Source: Eucalyptus grandis | Lineage: Eukaryota > Streptophyta > Magnoliopsida > Myrtales > Myrtaceae | DNA: 64,000 nt | NCBI RefSeq assembly: GCF_016545825.1 | Contig: NC_052615.1 | Coordinates: forward strand, 15,802,520 to 15,866,519 | Direction: 5' to 3' | In this document: positions 54,156-64,000 of the stretch, one piece after another | Layout of the letters: the number at the start of each line of letters is the position of its first letter | How positions within the stretch are numbered: the first letter of the stretch is position 1 | Made by a program: the position numbers and the translations under genes | The notes under the pieces: model-generated | Told to the model about the DNA's origin: nothing | Databases searched by the model: none | Seen by the model: only the letters and a program-made list of their open reading frames with translations

Positions 54156-55807
54156 ATGGCTAGTATGCTAGCACCAGGGCTGATGGAAGGGCAAAGCAAT
54201 ACCAGACCACCCTACTTTGATGGAAATGATTACAACATCTGGAAGAACAAGATGAAAGCTTTCCTACGATCAAAGGATCCTCTGGAATGGGACGTTGTAG
54301 AAAAAGGAATTACTCCTACAGCTGCATCGAGTCTACGAAAGAGGGAAAGAAAGCTGTTGAGACCAGCGGAATGACTCGGGAAGAGATAATCAAGAGACAA
54401 GCACTCGATACAAAAGCAATTTACTCTTTATATTGTGCTTTGTCACCAACTGAATATAATAGAATATCTTCTTGTGTTACAGCAAAAGAAGTTTGGGACA
54501 GATTGCATATCACCTATGAAGGAACAGATCGAGTGAAGGAAACCAGAATTAACATTCTTCTCGGTCAATATGAAGCCTTCAAAATGAAACCAGGAGAATC
54601 TATAACTGACATGTTTAGCCGTTTTACAGATATTGTCAATGGTCTTGAGAATCAAGGACAAACAATTTCTGATCCCATGAAGGTAAACAAGGTACTACGT
54701 GGACTCTCCAAGGATTGGAATCACATAAAGACTTCGATAAGAGAGACGCAAATAATTATGCCACTATCTGTCGACGAGCTGATTGGAACTCTTCAGTCTT
54801 ATGAAGTGGAACGGATCAATGAAGATGAAGATCCAAAAGGTAAGAAATCCATTGCATTAAAATCAAATGATGATTACGATGATACGATTACAAGATGATA
54901 TGGACGATGAGGAGCTTGCTCTCATGATAAGAAGATTCAGAAAACTGAATAGAAAAGGAAGAATGTTCAACTCAAAGAAACAAAGCTTTCAAAGACAGCA
55001 GACCAAGTCTATTGATGATGAGGAACCAAACAAAGATGTAGTCTGCTTTGAATGTAAGAAAAATGGACACATCAGACCCAACTGTCCTCTTCTGAAGAAG
55101 AAGAAATGAAAAGCTGAAAAATTTCGAAAAGCTCTCAAAACCGAAACCTGGAGTGATACAGATTGTGCAGAAAGTGATAATGAATATGCTAATCTATGTC
55201 TGATGGCACAATCAAACTCAGACTCTGTATCAGACTTAGACAGTAAATTTGAGGCAAATAATTTTAAAATTCCTGTCAAAGTTTCTAAATACATTGATGA
55301 ACTGTGTTTTAGTCTTAAGACTTCTCTCAAAAGAATTTCCGAACTTAAAAAAGAAAACTCAGCTCTAAAACAAAAGGAAAACATTTTAGAAGAAAGAGTT
55401 AAAAGTCTAGACTTGACCGTTTTCACTCTTAAAGAAAATGAACATAATCTTTTAAAAGAAAATGCTCTTTTAAAAACTTTCTTATCAAATATTTCAAAGA
55501 AATTTTCAATAGGGTCTGAAAAACGTGAAAAAATTCTTTCAACTCAAAGACCTTACTTCAATAAGTCCGGTCTAGGTATGACAGAGAAACAATTCCCTTG
55601 ATTGATTTTCCTAAAGTAAAAGAAAGAATTAAGAAAAGACCCTCGAGAGAGGCTTACAAAAATCATTTCAAGAAAGTTTTTGTAAAATCTGTAGGTAGAA
55701 ATGCTCTCAAATGTTCAAAGTGCAACAGTCCGGATAACTTTGAAAAAGAGTGTCCTATGGTTTGGAAACCTATTAAGAAAATATGGGCTAATCTTTTATC
55801 TTACTAA
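54156..55807 (+). pseudogene. Sirevirus gag
   Basis: Begins at the ATG at 54,156 (MASMLAPGLMEGQSN), a copia gag-type N-terminus with YFDGNDYNIWKNKM. A frameshift near 54,330 and another near 54,870 split it. A CCHC knuckle (CFECKKNGHIRPNC) lies at 55,051-55,092, followed by a stop. 55,203-55,601 is a Lys/Glu-rich coiled-coil segment. A second knuckle-like CSKCNSPDNF...C lies at about 55,718-55,755, with its His position replaced. The long, coiled-coil gag fits Sireviruses. It would form the particle and bind RNA; as read it cannot be made whole. Confidence 0.85.
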
Positions 55808-55879
55808 CACCAAAGGACCCAAGAAAGTTTGGGTACCAAAGAAAGCTTGAGACTTTATTTTAAATGCAGGTCTCCGTAA

Positions 55880-56184
55880 AAAAAAAAGGTAAAGTGGTAT
55901 CTTGACAGTGGATGCTCAAGACACATGACAGGAGACTCAAATTGTTTTATAAAGCTTGCTTAAGTAAATGGTGGAAAAGTTTCATTTGGAGGAAACAACA
56001 AAGGAAGTATTGTGGGATTTGGAACTGTGAAAATTGGAAATCTCACAATAAGTAATGTTTCCTTAGTGGAAGGACTCAATTACAATCTTCTCGGCATTAG
56101 TCAATTGTGTAATACTGGTTTTAAGATCTTCTTTCAAGAAGGAATATGTTCTTGAATCGGTAAAAGACTCTACTCGAGTCTTTC
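55880..56184 (+). pseudogene. Sirevirus protease remnant
   Basis: KWYLDSGCSRHMTGD, with catalytic Asp at 55,904 in a DSG motif, then a stop after about 13 further residues and a broken continuation (GTVKIGNLTISNVS). Aspartic protease of the copia type. Inactive by truncation. Confidence 0.8.
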
Positions 56185-57174
56185 ATGGGTCGAAGACATG
56201 GAAACATCTATCTTACGGATGTGAAACCAAATGAATCGCAATGTCTTATCTCAATTCAAGACGAAGCAAGCTTATGGCACAGAAAGCTTGGTCATGTCAA
56301 CATGAAGCAATTAGCCAAAATCTCATCAAAGCAGCTTATTCGAGGTCTACCCAAATTACCTTATCAAAAGACTGATCCATGCACTCCATGTATTCTGGGA
56401 AAGCAGGTAAGAAATTCATTTAAGCCAATAAATCATGTCTCTACTAATCATGTACTGCAGTTGCTGCATATGGACATCTTTGGACCAACCAGAACCCAGA
56501 GTATTGGAGGTAAGAAATATTGCCTAGTAATTGTGGACGATTACTCCCATTTTACTTGGGTATATTTCCTTGCAAGTAAGTCCCGAAACCTTCTCGTATT
56601 TTGAAAAATTTGCTAAAAAGGTTCAAAATGAAAAAGGATGTGTTATCTCAAGTATAAGAACAGATCATGGAGGTGAATTTGAAAATCAAGATTTTACAAA
56701 ATTTTGTGATGAATCGGCTTTAAGCATGTGTTCTCCTCTCCATATACTCCTCAGCAAAATGGAGTTGTGGAAAGAAAGAATAGATCTCTTCAAGAAATGG
56801 CTAGAACTCTTTTAATTGAAAGTAAGATTTCTTCACGATTTTAGGCTGAAGTTGTTTCAACAGCATGCTATATCATCAATAGAGTCTTCTTAAGACCTAT
56901 TCTAGAGAAAACCCCTTATGAGTTATTCAAAGATAAGAAGCCTATTGTTTCATACTTTCATGTATTCGGTTGCAAATGTTTTATATTGAAAAATGCAAAA
57001 GATCAAGTTGGTAAGTTTGAAGAAAGATCAGATGAAGGTATCTTCCTTGGATATTCTACATCAAGCAAAGCCTACAAAGTCTATAACAAGAAGAGCCAGT
57101 CTGTGGAAGATTCAATGAATGTCAAATTTCAAGACTCAACGCAAGATGAATCAAGTCAGACTCATCAAGAATAA
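56185..57174 (+). pseudogene. Sirevirus integrase
   Basis: Zinc-binding HHCC region (LWHRKLGHVNMKQLAKISS ... CTPCILGKQ), first catalytic Asp in LLHMDIFGP and second in SIRTDHGGEF. The region after this is frameshifted, with the Glu near VVERKNRSL in another frame. The C-terminal KCFILKN...GYSTSSKAYKVYN block ends at 57,174. At least three frame changes lie between 56,580 and 56,990. Confidence 0.85.
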
Positions 57175-57305
57175 TCTGAACCTGCTCCAGACCCTCCAAA
57201 GCTTACAACTCAAGAAGCATCTCAGACTCACGGAAGACCGATCGGGTTGTTCGTGAAGATCCAAATAAAGAGAGAGATCATCAACCAGACGAATCAACAA
57301 GTAAC

Positions 57306-58961
57306 TTGAAGCATAAGTCTAGTCATCCCAAAGATCTTATTATCGGCGAAATTAATGAAGGAATTCGCACCAGATCCAAAAGGCGAGAAGAGTCTAGTGC
57401 TTGGGCTCTCGTTTCTGAAATTGAACCAAAGAGCATAGAAGAAGCTTTATCTGATGAAAGCTGGATTGAAGCTATGCAAGAAGAGCTCGGAGCAGTTCAA
57501 CATTAATGATGTCAGGGAATTGACATCCAAACCAAAAGGTAAAAGCTGTTATTGGAGCTAAATGGGTGTTCAGGAACAAGATGAATGAGAAAGGAAGAGT
57601 CGTACGAAACAAAGCAAGACTCGTGGCCAAGGGATATACGCAAGAAGAAGGAATAGACTATGATGAGACTTACGCACCAGTAGCAAGGTTAGAAGCTATT
57701 CGACTATTACTTGTGTTTGCTTGTTATAAGAATTTCAGGTTATTCCAAATGGACGTCAAAAGTGCCTTCCTAAATGGATTTATCCATGAGGAAGTTTATG
57801 TGGAACAACCACCAGAGTTTGAAGACCCAAAGAAGCCGGACTCGGTCTTGACCGAAAAAGGCTTTGTATGGTTTAAAGCAAGCACCTCGAGCTTGGTACG
57901 ACGAGACTAAGTAAGTTCTTAATACAAAATGGTTTTGTCAAAGGTAAAGTAGATACAACTTTATTTATCAAAAAGGAAAACAAAAGTTTCTTACTTGTTC
58001 AAATATATGTGGATGATATTATTTTTGGATCCTCTAATGAAAATATGTGCAAGAAATTTTCTAAGTCTATGCAGGATGAGTTTGAAATGAGTATGATGGG
58101 AGAGTTAACATTCTTTCTTGGTCTTCAAGTAAAACAATTGAAGGAATGAACTTTTATTTATCAAGAAAAATATGCTAATGATCTTGTCAAAAGGTTTGGA
58201 CTGGAAAAGTGCAAAAAGACTCACATACCGATGTCAAGTTCTTTGAAGATAGACAAAGATGAAGAAGGGAAGAAAGTTTATCAAAAGCTGTACAGGAGCA
58301 TCATTGGTTCACTTTTTTATCTTATTGCTTCTAGACCTGACATTTTGTTGAGTGTTTGCATCTGTGTTAGGTTTCAATCATATCCTAGAGAATCCCATCT
58401 CAGTGCTGCGAAACGTATTATTAAATACGTTGCTTCATCATCAAGCATCGGTCTTCGGTATCCTAAGAAGGAGACTTTAATCTTAAGGATATTCGAGACG
58501 CGAGATCTAGCCGGTTGCGAGTTGATAGAAAGAGCACTTCGAGAACTTGCCAGTTGCTTGGAAGCACGACAGTGTCTTGGTTTTCAAGGAAACAAAGCAT
58601 TGTGGCTCTTTTAACAACATAAGTAGAGTATGTAGCCCTTGGAAGTTGCTATTCGCAAATTCTATGGATAAAACAACAGCTACAAGACTTTGGAATTGAA
58701 GACTCATGCACAGAGATTAGATGTGACAACACCAGCGCAATCAATCTCACTAAAAATCCAATCCTTCACTCAAGAGCAAAGCATATAGAGATTCGCCATC
58801 ACTTCATTAGAGATCATGTTCAAAATGGAGAAATCTCAATTCAATTTGTTGATTCAAAAAATCAACTAGCGGATATATTCATAAAGCCTTTGGAGAAAAA
58901 TCAATTCGATTTCATCTGTTCAAGACTCAACATTTTGAAGCTTGAGGAAGTTAAAGTCTAG
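57306..58961 (+). pseudogene. Sirevirus reverse transcriptase/RNase H
   Basis: 57,566-57,910 holds the RT fingers and palm start ([33 protein letters not shown]). The active site QIYVDDIIFGSS is at about 58,001-58,036 in another frame. 58,231-58,614 is the connection region. RNase H motifs follow, with IRCDNTSAINL at about 58,717 and AKHIEIRHHFIRDHV after it, and pol ends at the TAG at 58,959-58,961. Frame breaks make it non-functional. Confidence 0.87.
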
Positions 58962-59269
58962 AGACTCTCCAACCCTCAGACTCAGACATTCATGGCTATA
59001 GACTGTAAGTTGTTATTATATTCAATCTCGAAAAGGTACGATCATTAGTTTATAATTTCCATGAAAAATTGAATCTTGTCTTTCAAAAGGGATTAACCTC
59101 TATTTGGCAGTTATTGATTTTAAAAGAGACGTTTGTTCATTTTCCTTTATGCCGATTGATTTTTCCTTTTTAAACTGAGTTATATATATACAATTTTCCT
59201 CGCTTACACTTCAAAACCCTAAAAGGCATTCTCCTCCCAATCTGTTTCTACTTCGTGTTTATCTTCGAG

Positions 59270-61420
59270 AAAGTTGTCATCTTTTCTTGGGAAAGCGAGT
59301 CAAGGAATCTTTCAACGACAAGAAAGGATGTCTTCCTCGAGAAAGTCTTCAAGAATCACAAATAGGGGACCACGAGAGAATGAGGGAGGGACCTACCCAT
59401 TTCGATCTCACGAAGAGGAAGACTTACCAAGTCGACAACGAGCCCGATTCACTCTCCACCACGTCACTCTTCATCATCTACCCCACAAGATGTGAGTCAT
59501 CAACGGGAGGAAGAAATAATCGAGGACGCAAACCACCGTAAGAGTCCAAAACCCTCTTTTATTTACAAGCTCTATCGTGCAATGAAGAGCATTGGGACTC
59601 CGCTGAACTATATAGATGATTTCCTTAAAGATAAGAATTATGGGAATGAGTATCTATTTCTGCGACGAATGGAGGATTTGGGAATTGCTCCCAAAGGAAA
59701 GGTGAGGAAGCACTTGCGAATATTCCAAGTGACCCTCGTGTATCGGGACTGAATCCCACTGACGGGAACGATGATGATAAAATGTTCAGAGAATTTCAAC
59801 CTCCAAAGGGAGTTGCTGTGAAGGTGAAAGGAAAAAGAAAGGATTTGTTTAAATCGAAGGAACAGGAGAATATGTTCTTCAGACTGTTGAAACGAGGGGT
59901 GATAAACCCCAGGAGTGTTGATTTCGATTTCTTGGATGCCATTAATGTGAACTTAAGGAAGAAGTTAAATCTGCTTCAACTTGAGCAATTCTGCTCCGAT
60001 ACCACAAACGGTTATGCGCAATTAACAGCATACTTCTATTCGAATCTTAGCTTTTTGGATGCAAATAGAATATCATTCAGTGTTCGAGACCAAGTCTATG
60101 AGGTGGATGTGGACATGTTGACAGATATAATTGGAGTTGAAAGAGGACGGTATAGACCAATCAAGGTTTCAATCGCTCGTACCACTCGGAACTTGTCAAA
60201 GACGGGAGTACGAAAGGAAGAGTTACCTATTCAAGAATGCATGCCATCAACATTTTGCTTCACAAAATTGTGATCAAGCATGTCAGGCCAAAGTCTACAT
60301 CAAAGACTGATGTGTCTAATTCCGAGGCAAAATTTATGTATGCGATCAATTCAGGGAAAAAGTTCTCTCTCCCTCACACCATTCTCTTTCACATGTACAG
60401 AGCAATGGTGAAGGACAAGGCCAATTGCCTTATCCAGGTCTTGTGACCAAGATCTTCAGACACTTGAACATTGAACCTACACATACTCTTTGTGTTCGAC
60501 CATGCGATAAAATGGTGGTGGGTTTGAAAATGCTGACTAAAATGCGTCTGAAAGAGCTTAGTAAGGCAATGGAGAAGTTCAAGGTGAAGACTCCAACATC
60601 TTCTACATCAAAGAAAAAAGGGAAGGAGCCCATTGGTGCCTCATCCAAAAAGAAAAGAACTCTTATCTTGGAGAATGAAGATGAAGAGGAAGATCTCACT
60701 ATCCCTGCATTGAAAAGAACCAGATGTTCTGTACCTGAATCAACAGAACAATAGAAGAAGGGAAAAGAAGCAGAAGAAAAAGAACAGAGAGAAGAAGAGG
60801 GACAAGCAAAGAACAGAGAAGTAGAGGAGCAACAAGAGAAAGAGAAAGAAGCTGAAGAAGAAGGAGAAGCGGAAAAAGAAAAGTCTGCATATGAAGCTGC
60901 AGAGAAAGGGAATCAAGGCGCAGAAGAGCATGACCATCACTCTTCCCTAATTGAGGTCCTAGAGACAGGGGGAGATGGCGAGCAGGGAAGGACTATACCA
61001 CATGCTGTCAACAGTGAAGGTGTGAGTTGCTCACCAGCAAATCCAGAAGATTTTCAGGCTTCTCAAATGCCTGAAGAAGGACATGATACGTCAACACCAA
61101 ATCTGCTTGATTACAACGAAGTTCTATCGTCTGCCTTCACTCCATCTGAAAGAGCAAATGCAAGCACACAGACGGACAATACAACAGATTTTCGTCGTAT
61201 TCTTGATGTTCTTCTGGAAATGCAGGGTCAAATCTATGCTCTGGAATGTGAACTTCAAGTCATGAAGAACGCTGGAAAAGCATCTTCTGTCACCCTGGCG
61301 GATCAAATGAAAGCCCTCGCTCTTCAAATTCAAGCCAATGCCAAAGGAGAAGAGGTGGCTCATCTACGGGAAGACTTGAAGAGGCTGGAAGGCATCGTTC
61401 AATCAATGGGAGATTTCTAG
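59270..61420 (+). pseudogene. Sirevirus third (envelope-like) ORF region
   Basis: About 2.1 kb of coding-like sequence after pol, in several frames: 59,492-59,752, 59,782-60,273, 60,237-60,446, then 60,425-61,420 with one TAG at 60,752-60,754. The middle (FRLLKRGVINPRSVDFDFLD...) resembles the 'putative plant transposon protein' domain often found in this position in Sireviruses. The end is Glu/Lys-rich, then a predicted coiled coil (about 61,200-61,415). The role is unproven in this lineage, and the name 'envelope-like' reflects position only. Confidence 0.7.
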
Positions 61421-61793
61421 ATTGTGTGCGTTCCCAAGAAGACTTGATTTTTTTCTCACCTTTTTAATGATGACAAAAGGGGGAGAATTGCAATTTGAAC
61501 TCTTTAAACTCTTTAATCTTTAAACTCTTTAAACTTTGACGTGTTTGAATATTTGAGTATGACTTGGGTGTGAACTTGAATTTGACTGACTTGTGTGGAT
61601 TTTGATGTTTGACTGTTTGCATTTATATCAAGTGTTGTTATATGGTCTTACTCATGAAAACTAACCAATTTTCTGTGGGTGCGAGTCGGTTGATTTATTT
61701 TATGAGATAGCCATATTGCTTGAGTAATGTTTTGCGGAGTCAAAGTTGTTCAAATCTACAGGAAAGTTTTGTCACTATCAAAAAGGGGGAGAT
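61421..61793 (+). other. Sirevirus 3' UTR with two polypurine tracts
   Basis: AAAAGGGGGAG-type tracts at 61,474-61,486 and 61,780-61,792, the second abutting the 3' LTR. An AAACTCTTTAA-type repeat fills 61,498-61,540. Multiple polypurine tracts are a known trait of Sireviruses. Confidence 0.75.
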
Positions 61794-62698
61794 TGTTGGA
61801 GAAATCTTTCCAGAATATTTTGAAGCTGACAAAACGTTTCTATCAGTCTAGTCTGGATAAGTACAGATCTTCTGTTTAGAGTTTGAAGACTTTCAGATCA
61901 CCAGACTCAAGACTCAAGACTCAAGACTATTCTCATTGACAGTGTTTCTAATCTAGTGACGAAAGCAATCCAGAGCCAAAGTATTTGGTTCAGGATTTGG
62001 TCTTATCCTCTGGAGAAGATCTCTTGGCTGGATAAATATAACGGATTCTTTTATTCGTAATCAAGATCGTTTGAAGATCCGATGGTCGATGAATTATTCT
62101 TGGAAGGTTCTATTCTTGGAAACCAAGATCCTGATTGTATGAGCGAACATGATTGATGGGCTATCGTGAGGTTCCTTTAATAGCTCGAATGATCTTCTTG
62201 ATTGATTCCGTCCAACGGGTAGATTGGAGGAATTCCTTTGGTAAGTGCCAACGGATATGATGGCATAAAGGAGTATAAAAGGAAAACATTCTAGTTGCTT
62301 TAGTGCATGATCGATAGAGAAATTCAGTAGTCCAAGTACCTTGATTATTAGTCGATACATTCTGAGCAAAATTGTACACACGAGAGTGTCTATACTTAGT
62401 GATACCTTGAACGAGTGTGGTAGATCATCTACACCGAGAAAGCAAGGGAGAACAACATTGTAACATCTCTTTGTTCATAGTGGAATCCAACCAATAGGCT
62501 GTCAGTGCAGAAGAGTGGACGTAGGCTTGACATAAGCCGAACCACTATAAATCGCGTGTTCAATTTTCTCTTCTCTCAGTCTTACTTTGATTATCGATTG
62601 TCTCAAATCCATCAACTGTCTAGTATTGTGCAATTATCGAGAAAAATCTTTTATATACCTATTCACTCCCCCTTTAGGCACTTATACTAGCTATATCA
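61794..62698 (+). repeat. Sirevirus 3' LTR
   Basis: 905 bp, TGTTGGAGAAATC...GCTATATCA, collinear with the 5' LTR. Confidence 0.95.
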
Positions 62699-62703
62699 AC
62701 GTC

Positions 62704-62808
62704 TTCGTGTAGAAAAAAGAGAATGGCATCTTAACTTTGTTACTAGCTTTCTAAGATGTATGAAAAAAATGGAATAAGTACACTAATGGTGCCATAAGTT
62801 GTGTACGG
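62704..62808. other. Spacer repeat remainder and host repeat of the hAT element
   Basis: 62,704-62,770 completes the spacer repeat broken by the Sirevirus. From 62,772, TAAGTACACTAATGGTGCC begins another repeat, which continues beyond the hAT element at 63,772. Confidence 0.55.
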
Positions 62809-63063
62809 TAGGGGTGTCAACGGTTCGGTTCGGTTCGGTTTTTTTGAAAAACCGAACTGAACCGAACCATTATAAATTTTCCGAACCGAACCGAACCGAA
62901 TACAAACCGAACTGAAATTTCGGTTCGGTTCGGTTTGATTCGATTCGATTTTTCGGTTTTCGGTTTTTAGTTTTTTGCATTTCTTTTATTTCCTCTTTCC
63001 TCTCTGCGTCATCTTCCTGGACGCTCGCATCATCAAAAACCCCCAAAAGATCAATGACTGAGA

Positions 63064-63260
63064 GAAAAAAAAAACCCTCACCGGACCCTTCTCGACCACC
63101 ACCGGAATCTCCTCGGATCCGCTGCCCGCGCTGTCCTCCCCGTCCTCGTCCCTGTCGTCGCCGCCCATCGCCACGTCGTCGCAGATGGAGGAGACGGCAT
63201 TCAGCAGGTCGGGGGGCAGGGGGAGGTTGCGGGAGATGAGGCTGAACCAGCGACTTCATC
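63064..63260 (-). pseudogene. Captured host exon fragment 1
   Basis: The minus-strand frame reads WFSLISRNLPLPPDLLNAVS then SICDDVAMGGDD and an acidic tail, ending EKGP directly before a GTGAGG donor-like site (about 63,079). The start ATGAAGTCG at 63,260 is one base out of this frame, an apparent insertion. It looks like the first exon of a host gene. I do not recognise which. Confidence 0.5.
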
Positions 63261-63299
63261 TTCCTCCTTTCTCTCTCTTATGTCTTCTGCGGAGAAGAC

Positions 63300-63590
63300 C
63301 CACTCTCTTTTATTCAAAATGCTCTCTTGCAATTCGCCTCCATCTCGCATCCATCTTCGCCTGCTTCTTCTTCGACCTCCAGCATTGCTGCCTCCTACCC
63401 AACTCCTCTCCCGCCCTCCAAGTTGACGCTCGGGTCGGTGAACCATCACCGTCCCGGTCGCATTGTCACTGCAGCGGTGACTGGTGCTGCTATTGCTGGA
63501 GCGGGGGCTGGGGGCTCTCGAGCTGGGCCACCATGGATTGGAGGGAGGCACGCGAAATCGAGCCAAAGGAGACGAGAGTCGGGGGAGAAT
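63300..63590 (+). pseudogene. Captured host exon fragment 2
   Basis: The plus-strand frame from about 63,327 gives Ser/Pro/Ala-rich FASISHPSSPASSSTSSIAA, then KLTLGSVNHHRPGRIVTAAV and an Ala/Gly-rich stretch. This composition resembles an organelle transit peptide. It has no ATG in frame at its start. Source gene not recognised. Confidence 0.4.
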
Positions 63591-63771
63591 AAAACCGAAT
63601 TTTTAATGGTTTATCGGTTTGTGGTTCGGTTCGGTTCGGTTCGGTTCGTTTAACTGATAAAAACCGAACCAATAAAAAAATATCGATTTTTAATGTGAAC
63701 CGAACCGAAAACCGAACTGAACCGAAAAAACCGAATTTTTCGGTTCGGTTTTTGACACTCCTAGTGTACGG

Positions 63772-64000
63772 CGCTCATTTTGGTGCCAAAAGTTTCCGTC
63801 AAATCATTTAAGTGCCAAAAAATTTGAAAAACGCTCACTTCAGTGCCAATGCTGATCTGATCGACCGGAAATCTGACGTGGCCTTTTTTTTATTAATTTC
63901 TTATGCTGATGTGGCTCGCCGGAGTTTCCATTAGATCACTTAGGCCTCAAACAATGTCATTTTAGCATCCTAACACCAAAACAACGCCGTTTTGTGTCTT
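63772..64000. other. Repeat continuing past the hAT element
   Basis: GGTGCCAAAAGTTT, ATTTAAGTGCCAAAA and the ending CAAAACAACGCCGTTTTGTG are typical of decayed plant repeats. No gene seen. Confidence 0.4.

Larger units (their letters stand above)
53182..62698 (+). mobile_element. Sirevirus-type Ty1/copia element, nearly full length, mutated
   Basis: 9.5 kb with two LTRs, primer site, gag-protease-integrase-RT-RNase H, a third envelope-like ORF region, and polypurine tracts. The flanks are ACTTC (53,177-53,181) and ACGTC (62,699-62,703), a TSD with one mismatch. Removing the element restores the spacer seen at 14,740 and 34,015. Size, pol-then-third-ORF order and repeated polypurine tracts fit the SIRE/Maximus lineage. 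Stops and frameshifts occur throughout the coding region, so it is non-autonomous. Confidence 0.92.
62809..63763. mobile_element. hAT-type non-autonomous element with captured exon-like DNA
   Basis: 955 bp. Ends TAGGGGTGTCAA and, inverted, TAGGAGTGTCAA, flanked by perfect 8-bp duplications GTGTACGG (62,801-62,808 and 63,764-63,771). The sub-terminal DNA is packed with CGGTTCGGTT/AACCGAACCG repeats in both orientations. Eight-base TSDs and TAGGG-type ends define hAT elements. No transposase. The interior (63,000-63,590) is GC-rich and exon-like; see the next two entries. Confidence 0.88.

Noticed and set aside
62870..63259. 129-codon minus-strand ORF starting MKSLVQPHLP
   Set aside because: The neighbouring frame in the same place is far more protein-like and ends at a donor site; this one is Arg/Gly-rich shadow sequence.

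Overview
The window is plant nuclear DNA, most likely from a woody dicot. This is inferred from spliced genes with GT/AG introns, a cysteine-rich receptor-like kinase (CRK) family, Ty1/copia and Ty3/gypsy LTR retrotransposons, tRNA-derived SINEs, hAT- and Mutator-type elements and AT-rich spacers. I cannot name the species from sequence alone.

Layout: (1) 1-8,530 is a decayed minus-strand copia element (copia-1) that runs off the left edge. Its 5' LTR is at 8,085-8,530, and a probable solo gypsy LTR (about 4,630-7,275) is nested in its very long leader. (2) 8,531-14,815 holds degenerate repeats and two copies (M1, M2) of an unrecognised multi-exon minus-strand gene family, called 'M' here. 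(3) 14,816-21,343 is a second, 5'-truncated copy of the same copia family (copia-2). (4) 21,344-32,265 and 34,247-46,100 are two copies of a tandem segmental duplication. Each carries an M gene (minus strand) and, divergently, a CRK gene (plus strand). CRK-A (28,004-31,993) is an apparently intact 669-residue receptor kinase. CRK-B (41,866-45,830) has a one-base deletion just before its glycine-rich loop. (5) 46,284-49,640 is a gypsy LTR with its primer-binding site and a stub of gag. (6) 50,280-52,500 is a fifth M copy. (7) 53,182-62,698 is a nearly full-length, mutated Sirevirus-type copia element with two LTRs, gag-pol and an envelope-like third ORF region. (8) 62,809-63,763 is a hAT-type element that carries host-like exon fragments.

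How it fits together: the ancestral landscape is a tandem array of M genes, two of which are paired head-to-head with CRKs, later shattered by transposons. Several insertions can be ordered, because the paralogous block keeps the empty target site. LTR-1 (25,026-27,106, TSD GTGGT) and LTR-2 (37,378-40,557, TSD TACAT) each entered one block after duplication. SINE-1 predates the duplication and SINE-2 follows it.

The most novel signal is gene family M. Four copies keep a hydrophobic, signal-peptide-like reading frame in exon 1. Short downstream exons keep their splice sites, and the phases agree between copies. Every copy here is damaged, so function is unproven. Its placement beside CRKs makes a secreted-peptide/receptor cluster a testable idea, not a conclusion.
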